Of a DNA stretch of 64,000 nucleotides, positions 1 to 7,758 are shown in pieces. Both the position numbers and the translations under genes were made by a program. The DNA is from Pseudonocardia sp. T1-2H (GTDB lineage Bacteria; Actinomycetota; Actinomycetes; Mycobacteriales; Pseudonocardiaceae), in assembly GCF_038039215.1 (NCBI RefSeq), contig NZ_JBBPCL010000002.1, positions 39,994-103,993 of the forward strand, written 5' to 3'. The number at the start of each line of letters is the position of its first letter. Position 1 is the first letter of the stretch. The notes below the pieces were generated by a model that was given only the letters and a program-made list of their open reading frames with translations, made no database searches and was not told the DNA's origin.

Positions 1-93
1 CTCTGCCCGGGATTCGTCCCCGCAGAGGCCCGGCCGCCCTCAGCTGCGACGACTGCTGCGGAGGAGGTGACGCATGGCCGAGTCCGACACTGA
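1..93 (+). CDS. 3' end of an upstream gene, probably portal (partial)
   Basis: The first bases are open in frame 1 up to a TGA at 91-93, giving a 30-residue tail that overlaps the start of the next gene by 20 bases. A second frame is also open and stops at 68-70, so the true frame is not certain. In tailed phages the portal gene normally lies just before the MuF-type head gene; that context is the only reason for naming portal. No domain can be recognised from so short a piece. Confidence 0.35.
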   Translation, partial: LCPGFVPAEARPPSAATTAAEEVTHGRVRH

Positions 94-1648
94 GAACCGC
101 GGCGGCATGGTCGCCCTGCTCCCCGCCGATCCAGACGTCCTGGTCGTCGCCGCCGAGGGCGCCGAGACCGCCAAGCAGATGCACCTCACGCTGCTGTTCC
201 TCGGCTCCGACGTCACCGAATGGGACGCGCACCGCCGCGAGGGTGTCGTCGTCGCCGCGCGCGCGGCCGCGGCGGAGGTCGACGGCCCGATCGAGGCGCA
301 CGTCGCCGGGCACGCCACGTTCAACCCGGGCGGCGGGCCGACCGGCGAGCAGCAGCCGTGCGCGGTGTACCTCGTCGGGAACACGACGGAGCTGGCGCCG
401 CTGCACGAGGACATCGCGCGGCGCGTCGCTGAGCTCCTCGGCGACGACCTGCAGCCGCAGCACGCCCCCTGGCTGCCGCACGTCACCGGGGCGTACGGGC
501 TGACCGCGGCGGACCTGAGCTACGCCGGCCCGCTCGTGTTCGACCGGATCCTCGTCAAGCTCGCCGGGGTCTCCACCGTGATCCCCCTCGTCGACGCGCT
601 CACCACCGCCGCGCGGGAAGCGTTCGCGCACGGCTGGGCGCTCACCGGCGGCCCGATGACCGACCGCGTCCGCGCCGCCTGCCGGGTCGCGATCGCGATG
701 GTCCACGAGTCCGACGACCCCGACGAGGCGCTCGCCGCGACCATCCAGCTCGGCACCCTCGAAGGCACCTGGGCAAACGTGTTCGACCGCCGCGAGCAGC
801 TCACCGCCCAGCACGTCGAGGCGATCACGGCGGCGTGGCGGGCCCTGATGGCGAACGTCGACGTCGACACGATGATCCGGAAGCTCCGCCGCAGCCTCGT
901 GCTCGAGGCGGCGCCCGGGGACACCCCGGACCAGCACGACCACGCCGCCGAGGCCCGCGCCGGCGCCGAGAACGCCATGCACCCGGTGATCTACCCGTCC
1001 TCCCCCGAGTACCAGGCCGCGGTGCACGCCATCGCCGCGTCGCTGAAGGACTCCGAGGCGGAGGGCTCGGCGGGGGCCGTCGCGATCGCCGCCGAGCAGG
1101 GCGGCCACACCAGCGTGGCGTTCGACCTGGCGTTCCACGACGCCTACGACGCCCTCGGCGACCTCGACAGCTACTGGGGTTCCGCGACCGGCTGGCTCGG
1201 GCGGGTCCTCGACGGGCAGGCCGCGGACCTCGGGAACGCGCTCGCCGGGGTCGCCCGCGACGGCGGCACGTTCGAGGAGATGCAGGCCGCCGCCGAGGAG
1301 GTCCTGTCCGGCACGGAGATCCGCGCCGTCGACACGATCATCGACCTGGCCATGTCGCAGTCCTTCTCCCGCGGCGCGAAGACGCTGTACCAGCGGGAGG
1401 GTGTCTCCACAGTCGACTACGTGACCGCCGGCGGCGCGCGCGTCTGCCCGCTCTGCCTCGACGTCGAGTCGGAGAACCCGTGGCCCGTCGGCACGGTGCC
1501 GCAGCCCGGGCTCCACCCGTTCTGCCGGTGCGTCCTCGTCCCAGCGGACCCGCTGGAGGTGATCCGCGGGATGCGGCTGTCCCGGTACACCGACGACGCC
1601 GAGGTCGACGACTCCACCACGCCGGACAGTGCCGGGGACGCCTCGTGA
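74..1648 (+). CDS. MuF-like minor head protein fused to an N-terminal 2H phosphoesterase domain
   Basis: Virion head protein of 524 aa. The N-terminal ~170 residues carry the two HxT motifs of the 2H phosphoesterase (LigT/2'-5' RNA ligase-like) superfamily: His37-Leu-Thr39 followed by a hydrophobic strand, and His136-Val-Thr138, about 100 residues apart as usual. The C-terminal part is a MuF-type (SPP1 gp7-like) domain ending in the signature CPLC (458-461) and HPFCRC (481-486). Start ATG 74 has a strong GAGGAGG site just upstream. MuF proteins sit at the portal and may enter with the DNA. The enzyme part could hydrolyse 2'-5' or cyclic phosphodiester bonds, for example those of cyclic-nucleotide defence signals, but that is inference. 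Confidence 0.85.
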   Translation: MAESDTENRGGMVALLPADPDVLVVAAEGAETAKQMHLTLLFLGSDVTEWDAHRREGVVVAARAAAAEVDGPIEAHVAGHATFNPGGGPTGEQQPCAVYLVGNTTELAPLHEDIARRVAELLGDDLQPQHAPWLPHVTGAYGLTAADLSYAGPLVFDRILVKLAGVSTVIPLVDALTTAAREAFAHGWALTGGPMTDRVRAACRVAIAMVHESDDPDEALAATIQLGTLEGTWANVFDRREQLTAQHVEAITAAWRALMANVDVDTMIRKLRRSLVLEAAPGDTPDQHDHAAEARAGAENAMHPVIYPSSPEYQAAVHAIAASLKDSEAEGSAGAVAIAAEQGGHTSVAFDLAFHDAYDALGDLDSYWGSATGWLGRVLDGQAADLGNALAGVARDGGTFEEMQAAAEEVLSGTEIRAVDTIIDLAMSQSFSRGAKTLYQREGVSTVDYVTAGGARVCPLCLDVESENPWPVGTVPQPGLHPFCRCVLVPADPLEVIRGMRLSRYTDDAEVDDSTTPDSAGDAS

Positions 1649-1878
1649 TCCGGTCCCGGCTCCTCCGCGACGTCGCCGCCCGGCAGGACCGCGAGGCCGC
1701 CGAGCGCGCCGACGTCGAGTTCGTCCTCGCCCTCCTCGACGCCCTGGACCTCGACGAGGTGCAGGTCGCAATCGCGCGGTCCCTGGCCGGGCGCATGGCG
1801 CCCCCAGTGGCCGTGAGGCGCCCGTCCCCTCCCGGGCGCGGACCAGTCCGCACACCGACCAGGAAGGGGGCGCCGTGA
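1645..1878 (+). CDS. small head-region protein
   Basis: A 77-residue protein whose GTG start overlaps the stop of the MuF gene (GTGA), implying translational coupling. The first half is an acidic/basic helix (charged heptad-like stretch ending ALLDALDLDEVQVAIARSL); the second half is Pro/Arg rich. It lies between the MuF and protease genes, so a role in head assembly is likely by position. No family is recognised. Confidence 0.6.
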   Translation: MIRSRLLRDVAARQDREAAERADVEFVLALLDALDLDEVQVAIARSLAGRMAPPVAVRRPSPPGRGPVRTPTRKGAP

Positions 1879-1897
1879 GCCCGACAGGAGGGCTGCC

Positions 1898-3691
1898 GTG
1901 CCGAAGGTGATCGCCCGCGTCTACGGGACAGCGATGGTGCCGGGGATCTCCCGGAACGGTCGCCTGTACACGCGGGAGCTGATCGAGCGCGCCGTCGCGC
2001 GTGCCCAGCCCCGGCTCGACGCCGGGAACCTGCTCCTCACCGAGGAGACCGACACCGTCCCCGGCGCGGACCTGCACCCGCTCACCCAGCGGACGCACCA
2101 CGCCGCGGAGGACGACTCCACGCGGATCGTCGGCCGGCTCACCGAGCTGTCCGTCACCGAGTCCGGGGCGGCGAAGTTCGCGTCGGACATCGTCGACACC
2201 GAAGAGGGCCGCAAGATCGTCGACTTGATCGACAACTCCGACGGCCCGGCGTTCCTGCGGGGCGTCTCGATCCGCGGCGCGTGGCTCGGCGAGGTCCGCA
2301 AGCAGCTCGTCGACGGCGTCCTCGTCGAGGTCGCCGACGACCTGGACCTCGACGGCTTGGACTACACCGCGCGGCCCGGCGTGACCGGCGCCGTCGTGGA
2401 CAAGGTCGAGCGCGTCGGCGCCGCGACCACCACCGAGGAGACCGCGCTCGCGCGGACCCCGATCTACGAATCCGTCCAGGAGGCCCTGGTGTCCACGCCC
2501 GTGACCGAGGAGGCGCCCGCACAGGCCGCCCCGACCCGCTGGGCGGACCCCAGCTACCACGCCGAGCCGCGGCTCCCGCTCGACAGCGTCGCCCAGGCCC
2601 GCGCGGCGTGGCACCAGCTCCGCACCCCCGCGGTCGCCGAGACGTACACGGCGGCGCAGCTGAAGCGGGTCCGGGAGCGCACCCAGCGCGCGCTGAAGGA
2701 CTCCGGTGTGGAGCCCCTGCCGAACGGCTGGCTGATGGAGCGGGCCGCCCCGACACCGGCCGAGGTCGCCGAGTGCTTCGACTGCCTGCCGGTCGCGGTC
2801 GGATGCCCCCCGGAGCCGGACGGCTCGTTCTCGGTGCGCCTCGACAACGGCGTGGTGTCGATCTACATCTCGTCGTGGTCGATGGACCCCCACGACCTCA
2901 CCCGCGTCGGGCGGGCAGCGATGGAAGGCGCCGCTGCGGCGCTGGAGCTGCTCGACCCCGACATGGACGGCGACGCCGATGCGGGTGCTGGCCCGTCGGA
3001 GACCGCCGCGGCGGCCCCCAGCGTCGCCGAGTCCGCCCAGCAGCCGGACGAGGCCCACGAGGGCCCGGACGGTGAACTGGCCGCCCAGGCGGCCACTGAG
3101 CCCTCCCCCGACTCCGCGACCGTGGAGCCGGGCACAACCCAGGAAGAGGAGGAGCCCGGCGTGTCCGAGCCCACCAGCACCACCCCGGCCACGACCCCGG
3201 CCGCTGCCCCCGCCGTCCCGGCTGGGTTCACCCTGTCCGACGAGCAGTTCGCGCAGTGGCTGGCGGCCCAGGCGCCCGCCGCGGCGGCTGCTCCCGCCCC
3301 CGAGCTCGTCGGCGCTGGCGCGCCCGTCGAGTCCGCGACCCCGGCCGCCCCGGTCGCCGAGTCGGAGAGCACCCTCGTCGCCCGCCTCGTCGCGGAGCAG
3401 CTGGCGAAGGCCGGCATCACCGTGCCGGTCGAGGAGACCGCCGAGCAGCGCATCGCCCGCCTCGTCGAGACGCAGGTCCGCGAGACCGTCCAGTCCGCGG
3501 CCGAGGCCGGCGTGCTCGGCGGCCGGAAGGGCCACGTCGTCACCTCCCCCGCGGGCGGGGTGACCGAGTCCGCCGACGGCACCGTCCTCCCCGAGGGCGT
3601 CGAGGACAAGCCGTTCCACGAGCTGGGCGACGCCGAGTGGCGGAAGGTCCGCAACCAGGCCGCCGCCGAGATCGCCGGCATCCAGCTCTGA
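1898..3691 (+). CDS. T4-type prohead protease (family S80) with C-terminal scaffold region
   Basis: The first ~150 residues match the pattern of T4 gp21-type capsid maturation proteases: a GISRNGRLYTRELIERAV motif near the N terminus, a histidine in a Leu-His60-Pro segment, and the serine in GVS(124)IRG. These are the likely catalytic His and Ser. The remaining ~400 residues are Ala/Pro/Glu rich, low complexity, then a helical segment, as expected of a fused scaffolding protein that the protease digests during head maturation. At 597 aa it is much longer than a bare protease. It lies directly upstream of the major capsid gene. ATG or GTG starts nearby are possible; 1898 was chosen because the conserved strand begins at once. 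Confidence 0.85.
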   Translation: MPKVIARVYGTAMVPGISRNGRLYTRELIERAVARAQPRLDAGNLLLTEETDTVPGADLHPLTQRTHHAAEDDSTRIVGRLTELSVTESGAAKFASDIVDTEEGRKIVDLIDNSDGPAFLRGVSIRGAWLGEVRKQLVDGVLVEVADDLDLDGLDYTARPGVTGAVVDKVERVGAATTTEETALARTPIYESVQEALVSTPVTEEAPAQAAPTRWADPSYHAEPRLPLDSVAQARAAWHQLRTPAVAETYTAAQLKRVRERTQRALKDSGVEPLPNGWLMERAAPTPAEVAECFDCLPVAVGCPPEPDGSFSVRLDNGVVSIYISSWSMDPHDLTRVGRAAMEGAAAALELLDPDMDGDADAGAGPSETAAAAPSVAESAQQPDEAHEGPDGELAAQAATEPSPDSATVEPGTTQEEEEPGVSEPTSTTPATTPAAAPAVPAGFTLSDEQFAQWLAAQAPAAAAAPAPELVGAGAPVESATPAAPVAESESTLVARLVAEQLAKAGITVPVEETAEQRIARLVETQVRETVQSAAEAGVLGGRKGHVVTSPAGGVTESADGTVLPEGVEDKPFHELGDAEWRKVRNQAAAEIAGIQL

Positions 3692-3813
3692 TCGCCCTCC
3701 CTGGCCGGGCCGCGACGTACCGCGGACCGGTCAGGTAGTTCCTGCACGCCCCGTCACGACCGCCAGTCCTCCGGGGCTGGTGCCGCTTGGCAGCGATGGT
3801 CGCCAACCCCTCA

Positions 3814-3841
3814 GGCCCGCAGCGTCCCGCTGCGGGCCTTT
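3814..3841 (+). terminator. rho-independent terminator between protease and capsid genes
   Basis: A perfect 11-bp stem (3814-3824 with 3828-3838), loop TCC, followed by TTT. It lies in the 173-base gap before the capsid gene. It could reduce read-through or protect the 5' end of an abundant capsid message. Confidence 0.75.
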
Positions 3842-3864
3842 CTGCTGCCCAGAAAGGCACCACC

Positions 3865-5247
3865 GTGTCGCAGATCCGCGAGGCGCTCACCGCCACCGGC
3901 GCCACCGCGCTCGTCCCCAAGGTCATCTCCCGCGCGCTCCTCGAGTACCAGCGCCGCTACGCGCCGGTCATCGCCGCGATCCCGTCCTTCAAGTGGGAGA
4001 GCGACGTCTACTTCTTCTCGCAGCGCGACTCGAACCCGAACGGCGGGTTCGTGGTCGACGGCGGCGCTCGGGTGATGTCGAACTCGTCGTACAGCCAGAA
4101 CGGCTTCCCGATGGCGCACACCCAGATCATCGGTGGCGTCACCGGCTACGCCCAGGCCGTCACGTCCGGCCAGATCGGTGACCTCCTGGGCAAGGAGGTC
4201 GACGGCGCGCTCCGGGGTCACTACTGGGACCTGGAGACCGCCGCCATGTGGGGCAACCGCGCCTCCACCGTGAACGGCGCCGCCCCGATGTTCGACGGCT
4301 TCGACTCCCTCGTGTCGAACTACTCGGGCAGCTCGCAGAACGCCATCGACGGCAACGCCGCGAGCTTCACCCTGAACTACCTCGACCAGCTCGCCGACAT
4401 GGTCGAGACCAACGCCGCGATGGACGTCTTCAACTCCTCGTGGATGTTCACCCTGTCCAACACCGCCTGGTCGCGGGTGTCGCAGCTGCTGGTCAACAAC
4501 CAGCGCTTCGTGAACCAGGTCGAGGTCGCCGCTGGCCTGATGGTCCCGACGTACCGGGGCATCCCGCTGGTCAAGACCTCGTTCCTCGCGCCGCGCTCCT
4601 ACAGCACCGGCGCGGTCACCGTCGCGACCGCCACGACCGGCGGCACCCTGCCCGCGGGCACCTTCTACTACAAGGTGTCCGCGATCATCGCCCGCCAGGG
4701 CGAGATCCTGCCCTCCGCGGAGGTCTCGCAGGTCACGACCGGTGCGACCTCGACGGTGACCCTGACGCTGCCGTCGCCGACCGGCCGGGACGGGCTCGGC
4801 CCGATCCTCTACAAGGTCTACCGCGGCTCGGCGAGCAACGGCGAGACCCTGCTCGGGGTCGTCGACGCCACGGTGGGCCTGGCCGCGGACGGCATCACGC
4901 CGGTCCCGACCACGTCGATCGTGGACACCGGCACCCAGCTGATCCCGAAGAACGCTGCGACGCAGCCCGCGGTGCTGTCCGGCCTCTACGCGGGCACCAA
5001 CGCCGCGAAGAAGCCCCCGGCCGCCGGCTGCGAGAACATCTTCCTGGTCCCCCGGGACGAGGACTACCTCTGCCGCCCGTACGTCCGGGAGGCCGAGCGG
5101 CTGCAGGTCGCGACCACGGTCGCGGCGCCGGACACGCTGCCGTTCGCGATGCAGACCGACACCACGCTCGCTCTGCGGGCGCCGAAGTTCATCGGCGGCC
5201 TCTTCAACATCGACACCCACCTCACCAACGGCACGCCCGTCGCGTGA
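3865..5247 (+). CDS. major capsid protein with inserted beta-sandwich domain
   Basis: A 460-residue capsid protein placed between protease/scaffold and head-tail connector genes. GTG 3865 is preferred over the upstream in-frame ATG because AGAAAGG lies 7 bases before it and the upstream start would run through the terminator hairpin. The core (residues ~1-245 and ~365-460) reads as an HK97-fold-like capsid by position and by the GGFVVDGG and NQRFVNQVE strands; I cannot prove the fold. Residues ~247-361 form a separate Gly/Thr/Val-rich domain with LPAGTFYYKVSAI, ILYKVYRGS and IVDTGTQL, typical of fibronectin-III/Ig-like sandwiches, probably displayed on the capsid surface. Confidence 0.82.
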   Translation: MSQIREALTATGATALVPKVISRALLEYQRRYAPVIAAIPSFKWESDVYFFSQRDSNPNGGFVVDGGARVMSNSSYSQNGFPMAHTQIIGGVTGYAQAVTSGQIGDLLGKEVDGALRGHYWDLETAAMWGNRASTVNGAAPMFDGFDSLVSNYSGSSQNAIDGNAASFTLNYLDQLADMVETNAAMDVFNSSWMFTLSNTAWSRVSQLLVNNQRFVNQVEVAAGLMVPTYRGIPLVKTSFLAPRSYSTGAVTVATATTGGTLPAGTFYYKVSAIIARQGEILPSAEVSQVTTGATSTVTLTLPSPTGRDGLGPILYKVYRGSASNGETLLGVVDATVGLAADGITPVPTTSIVDTGTQLIPKNAATQPAVLSGLYAGTNAAKKPPAAGCENIFLVPRDEDYLCRPYVREAERLQVATTVAAPDTLPFAMQTDTTLALRAPKFIGGLFNIDTHLTNGTPVA

Positions 5248-5263
5248 TCCGGGCCTGACTGCT

Positions 5264-5296
5264 GCGGCCCGCACCTCCTCGTGAGGTGCGGGCCGC
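5264..5296 (+). terminator. strong hairpin after the capsid gene
   Basis: A perfect 14-bp stem (5264-5277 with 5283-5296) and 5-base loop, 16 bases after the capsid stop codon. There is no T tract, so it may act more as a 3' stabiliser or partial terminator than as a full stop. Confidence 0.6.
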
Positions 5297-5336
5297 GGCT
5301 CGTCCCAGCCTCAACCCCCTGATCGGAGAGATACCC

Positions 5337-5693
5337 GTGGTTGCACTGCGCAAGGCGCTGGCCGGGATGGACAGCTTCGGCAACGTCTGGCCCGAGGACG
5401 GCGCCGTCATCGACGTGCCCGAGGAGCAGGCCGTCGAGCTGCTGAAGCAGCAGGACGCCGGGATCACCGAAGTCCCCTCGGAGCTGCCCGTCGAGGAGGA
5501 GCAGGACGGCGAGCCCGGCGACGAGCAGCCGGCCGACGGCCACGACGCCACCGAGGAGCCGGACGCCACCGAGGAGCCGGACGCCACCGAGGAGCCGGAC
5601 GCCACCGAGGAGCCGGCCGCACCCCTCGAGGAGGTGGCCGACCTGCCCGAGCTGGCGAAGGTTCCGCGCCGCCGCGGCTCCGCGAAGAGCTGA
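5337..5693 (+). CDS. small acidic phage protein with DATEEP repeats
   Basis: A 118-residue protein; GTG 5337 follows GGAGAG. The N-terminal ~45 residues (DSFGNVWPEDGAVIDVPEEQAVELLKQQDAG) resemble the short conserved domain found in many actinophage proteins encoded just after the capsid gene. The middle is an acidic linker with four DATEEP repeats, and the C terminus is basic (PRRRGSAKS). Head or head-tail role by position only. Confidence 0.65.
   Translation: MVALRKALAGMDSFGNVWPEDGAVIDVPEEQAVELLKQQDAGITEVPSELPVEEEQDGEPGDEQPADGHDATEEPDATEEPDATEEPDATEEPAAPLEEVADLPELAKVPRRRGSAKS
5544..5615 (+). repeat. four 18-bp tandem repeats
   Basis: Four identical in-frame copies of GACGCCACCGAGGAGCCG encode DATEEP within the acidic linker. 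Exact DNA identity suggests recent slippage expansion. Confidence 0.9.
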
Positions 5694-5699
5694 CCCGCG

Positions 5700-6365
5700 G
5701 TGAACGTGGACGAGCCGACGCCGCTCACCAGTGCGGCGTCATTCAAGGGCAGTGCGTTCGAGGACCTGACGCGGAACTTCTCCGAGGACGCCATCGACGA
5801 GATCCTCATCGAGGCCACACGCGCCTGCGAAACCGAGGTTGGCCGCAGGCTCGTCCCGTTCACGCTCACCGAGACCCACCGCGCGGAGGGCATCGACCCC
5901 GACGAGCTCGGCGCCATCGGGTCCGGGCTGCAGCTCGACCTGCAGGGCTCCCTCGGGGCGTCCTACGCGGCCGCGCTCGGCAGCGGGATCGGGGCCCTGG
6001 TCCGGAAGGTGTGGCTCCGCCAGCACGCCACGCATTTCCCCGAGATGTGGGCCTACAGCGACGTGACCTGCACGGTCACGCTGTCCTTCGGTGGCGCCCA
6101 GACGGTCGCCCCGATGGCCGGCCCGACGAACGACACCGGGCTGCTGTGGTTCAACGTCGGCACGTTCTGCCCGATCGGGTCGCTCGTGCAGGTCACCTAC
6201 AGCGGCGGCTACCAGACGATCCCGGCGGACCTGCGGCGCGCCGCGAAGTACATGGCCGCCGCCATCTTCTGCCGGGAGCTGGACCCGGAGCGCTCCTCGA
6301 ACCACGACGCCGGGTCGCTCGAGGCGCTGGCCGTGTCCTGGCTAGAGCCGTACCGGGGGCTGTGA
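5700..6365 (+). CDS. head-tail connector/adaptor protein
   Basis: A 221-residue protein at the place where HK97 gp6-type adaptors are found. The N-terminal region is helical (EDAIDEILIEATRACETEVGRRL), the middle is beta-rich, and the end is a helix bundle (PADLRRAAKYMAAAIFCRELDPE) typical of gp6-like adaptors that ring the portal. GTG 5700 gives the longest frame; GTG 5706 is also possible. The following gene starts 3 bases after the stop. Confidence 0.65.
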   Translation: MNVDEPTPLTSAASFKGSAFEDLTRNFSEDAIDEILIEATRACETEVGRRLVPFTLTETHRAEGIDPDELGAIGSGLQLDLQGSLGASYAAALGSGIGALVRKVWLRQHATHFPEMWAYSDVTCTVTLSFGGAQTVAPMAGPTNDTGLLWFNVGTFCPIGSLVQVTYSGGYQTIPADLRRAAKYMAAAIFCRELDPERSSNHDAGSLEALAVSWLEPYRGL

Positions 6366-6368
6366 CCC

Positions 6369-6920
6369 GTGGCCCGTGCAGGGCACCCGGTGTCGGCGGC
6401 TGCGCGGGCGAAGATCTCCGCGGCACTGAAGGGGAAGAAGCATCCGCACCGCGGGCACCCGATGTCGTCGGATGCGCGGGCGAAGATCTCGGCCGCGCTG
6501 AAGGGCCGAAACCACCCGCACCGCGGGCATGCGATCTCCTCGGAGACGAGGGCGAAGATCGCGGCCGCGCTGCGGGCCCGGCACGCGGCGACGACGGCGC
6601 GCGGGAAGTCCGGCACCGGCCCGAAGCGGTCCAGCGCCCCGAAGTCGGCGCGCGCCCCGCGCTCGACGCCGCCGACCGGCCGCGGGTCCGGGCTGCGGCG
6701 CGGCGGGAACACGTCGGTCCTGGCGCCCGGCGGCGGCCGGATGAAGACCGGGAGCCACGGCCACAAGGTCCACAAGTCGTCGTTCTCGCTGATCTCGACG
6801 GGCGCCGGATACCACCACTCCTACGTGGGGCGGCTCCGGAAGGCCCGCAAGGCGAGGTCGTCGAAGGCTCGGTTCGTCCGCACCCGGCGCGCCCACCGCG
6901 TCCGTCCCCGCAGGAGGTAG
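6369..6920 (+). CDS. basic protein with three NUMOD3-like repeats
   Basis: A 183-residue, very basic protein. Residues ~8-75 hold three repeats of the NUMOD3 type: AKISAALKGKKHPHRGH, AKISAALKGRNHPHRGH and AKIAAALRARH. NUMOD3 is a DNA-binding module normally attached to GIY-YIG or HNH homing endonucleases, but no nuclease domain is present. The C-terminal half is Gly/Arg/Lys rich. It lies between the adaptor and a connector-type gene, where a head-closure protein is normally expected. It could be a DNA-binding head-completion protein or a fusion of a homing-endonuclease remnant to one. Confidence 0.6.
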   Translation: MARAGHPVSAAARAKISAALKGKKHPHRGHPMSSDARAKISAALKGRNHPHRGHAISSETRAKIAAALRARHAATTARGKSGTGPKRSSAPKSARAPRSTPPTGRGSGLRRGGNTSVLAPGGGRMKTGSHGHKVHKSSFSLISTGAGYHHSYVGRLRKARKARSSKARFVRTRRAHRVRPRRR

Positions 6921-6923
6921 CCC

Positions 6924-7421
6924 GTGAGCTCAGCAATCGACCGTGAGGCCGCGTGGCTGTCGGCGTCCGGGGACGGCCTACCCGCCCTCCTGAAGTCCGC
7001 TGGCGGCCCCTGGGACGTCATCCAGGGCTACTGGGGGCGCACCACGGCGCGCATGAAGACCGGGATCTACCTGGTGCGGCCCGCGGTGGTCGAGTCCCGG
7101 TTCACGAACCAGCGGAAGATCCAGACCCACCAGTTCCGCGGCAAGCTGTGGTGGCCGATCGGGGCCACCACCGTGCAGTCCGGGCTGTGGGAGGACGAGC
7201 AGCGCGCCTTCGACGCGGCCGTCGACCTCCTCGTCGACAGGGTCCGCGGGCACGCCCTCGACCACACGCACGGCGGCCGGTTCCTCGCGGTCGCCGAGGC
7301 CCCCGACGGGGGCCGCATCACCGTCCAGTTCGCCGATCCCGAGCAGGGCCAAGGCTCCTCTCCGGCCGCCCTCAGGGCCGACATCACCTACCAGGCCGAC
7401 GACCGCGACTTCGCGGGCTGA
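6924..7421 (+). CDS. head-tail connector or tail terminator protein
   Basis: A 165-residue protein, GTG 6924, with no recognised signature. A Trp-rich N-terminal half (GGPWDVIQGYWGR, RGKLWWPIGATT) is followed by a helix (EDEQRAFDAAVDLLVDRVRGH) and a beta hairpin (RITVQFADPEQG), a layout common to small connector/terminator proteins at this place in siphovirus clusters. Function is from synteny. Confidence 0.5.
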   Translation: MSSAIDREAAWLSASGDGLPALLKSAGGPWDVIQGYWGRTTARMKTGIYLVRPAVVESRFTNQRKIQTHQFRGKLWWPIGATTVQSGLWEDEQRAFDAAVDLLVDRVRGHALDHTHGGRFLAVAEAPDGGRITVQFADPEQGQGSSPAALRADITYQADDRDFAG

Positions 7422-7446
7422 GGCCCGACCGGGAGGACCCCGACCA

Positions 7447-7758
7447 ATGCTGCAGCGCAACGTCAGCGGCTCGCCGCTGGACATGCCGACCCTCGACCCG
7501 CCGGTGTCGGTGGGGCAGGGCGGCGCGATCGACCACGACACGCTCCTGGCCGGGTTCGAGCCCGTCGGCGAGCCCGACGAGCAGGACCAGGAGCCCGACG
7601 ACCGTGAGACGACCGGCGACGTGCACGTGCCCGACGGCTCCGAGCCGGCCCCCGGTGACGGGGCAGTCGACGCGGCCGCCGTCGCGGCGGCCTCGGTGAC
7701 CACCACATCCAAGTCCGGCGCGCGTGCGTCGGCGACCCGGAAGGGGGCGTCTCGATGA
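7447..7758 (+). CDS. small head-tail region protein
   Basis: 103 residues. The start (QRNVSGSPLDMPTLDPPVSVGQGGAIDHDTLLAGFEPV) is the type of short beta domain often encoded just before the major tail protein in actinophages. The rest is an acidic and Ala-rich tail. Its stop overlaps the next start (ATGA), suggesting coupled translation. Confidence 0.6.
   Translation: MLQRNVSGSPLDMPTLDPPVSVGQGGAIDHDTLLAGFEPVGEPDEQDQEPDDRETTGDVHVPDGSEPAPGDGAVDAAAVAAASVTTTSKSGARASATRKGASR

Noticed and set aside
5544..5615. Possible CRISPR-like or regulatory repeat
   Set aside because: The four 18-bp units are directly adjacent, in frame and encode an acidic DATEEP linker; no spacers.
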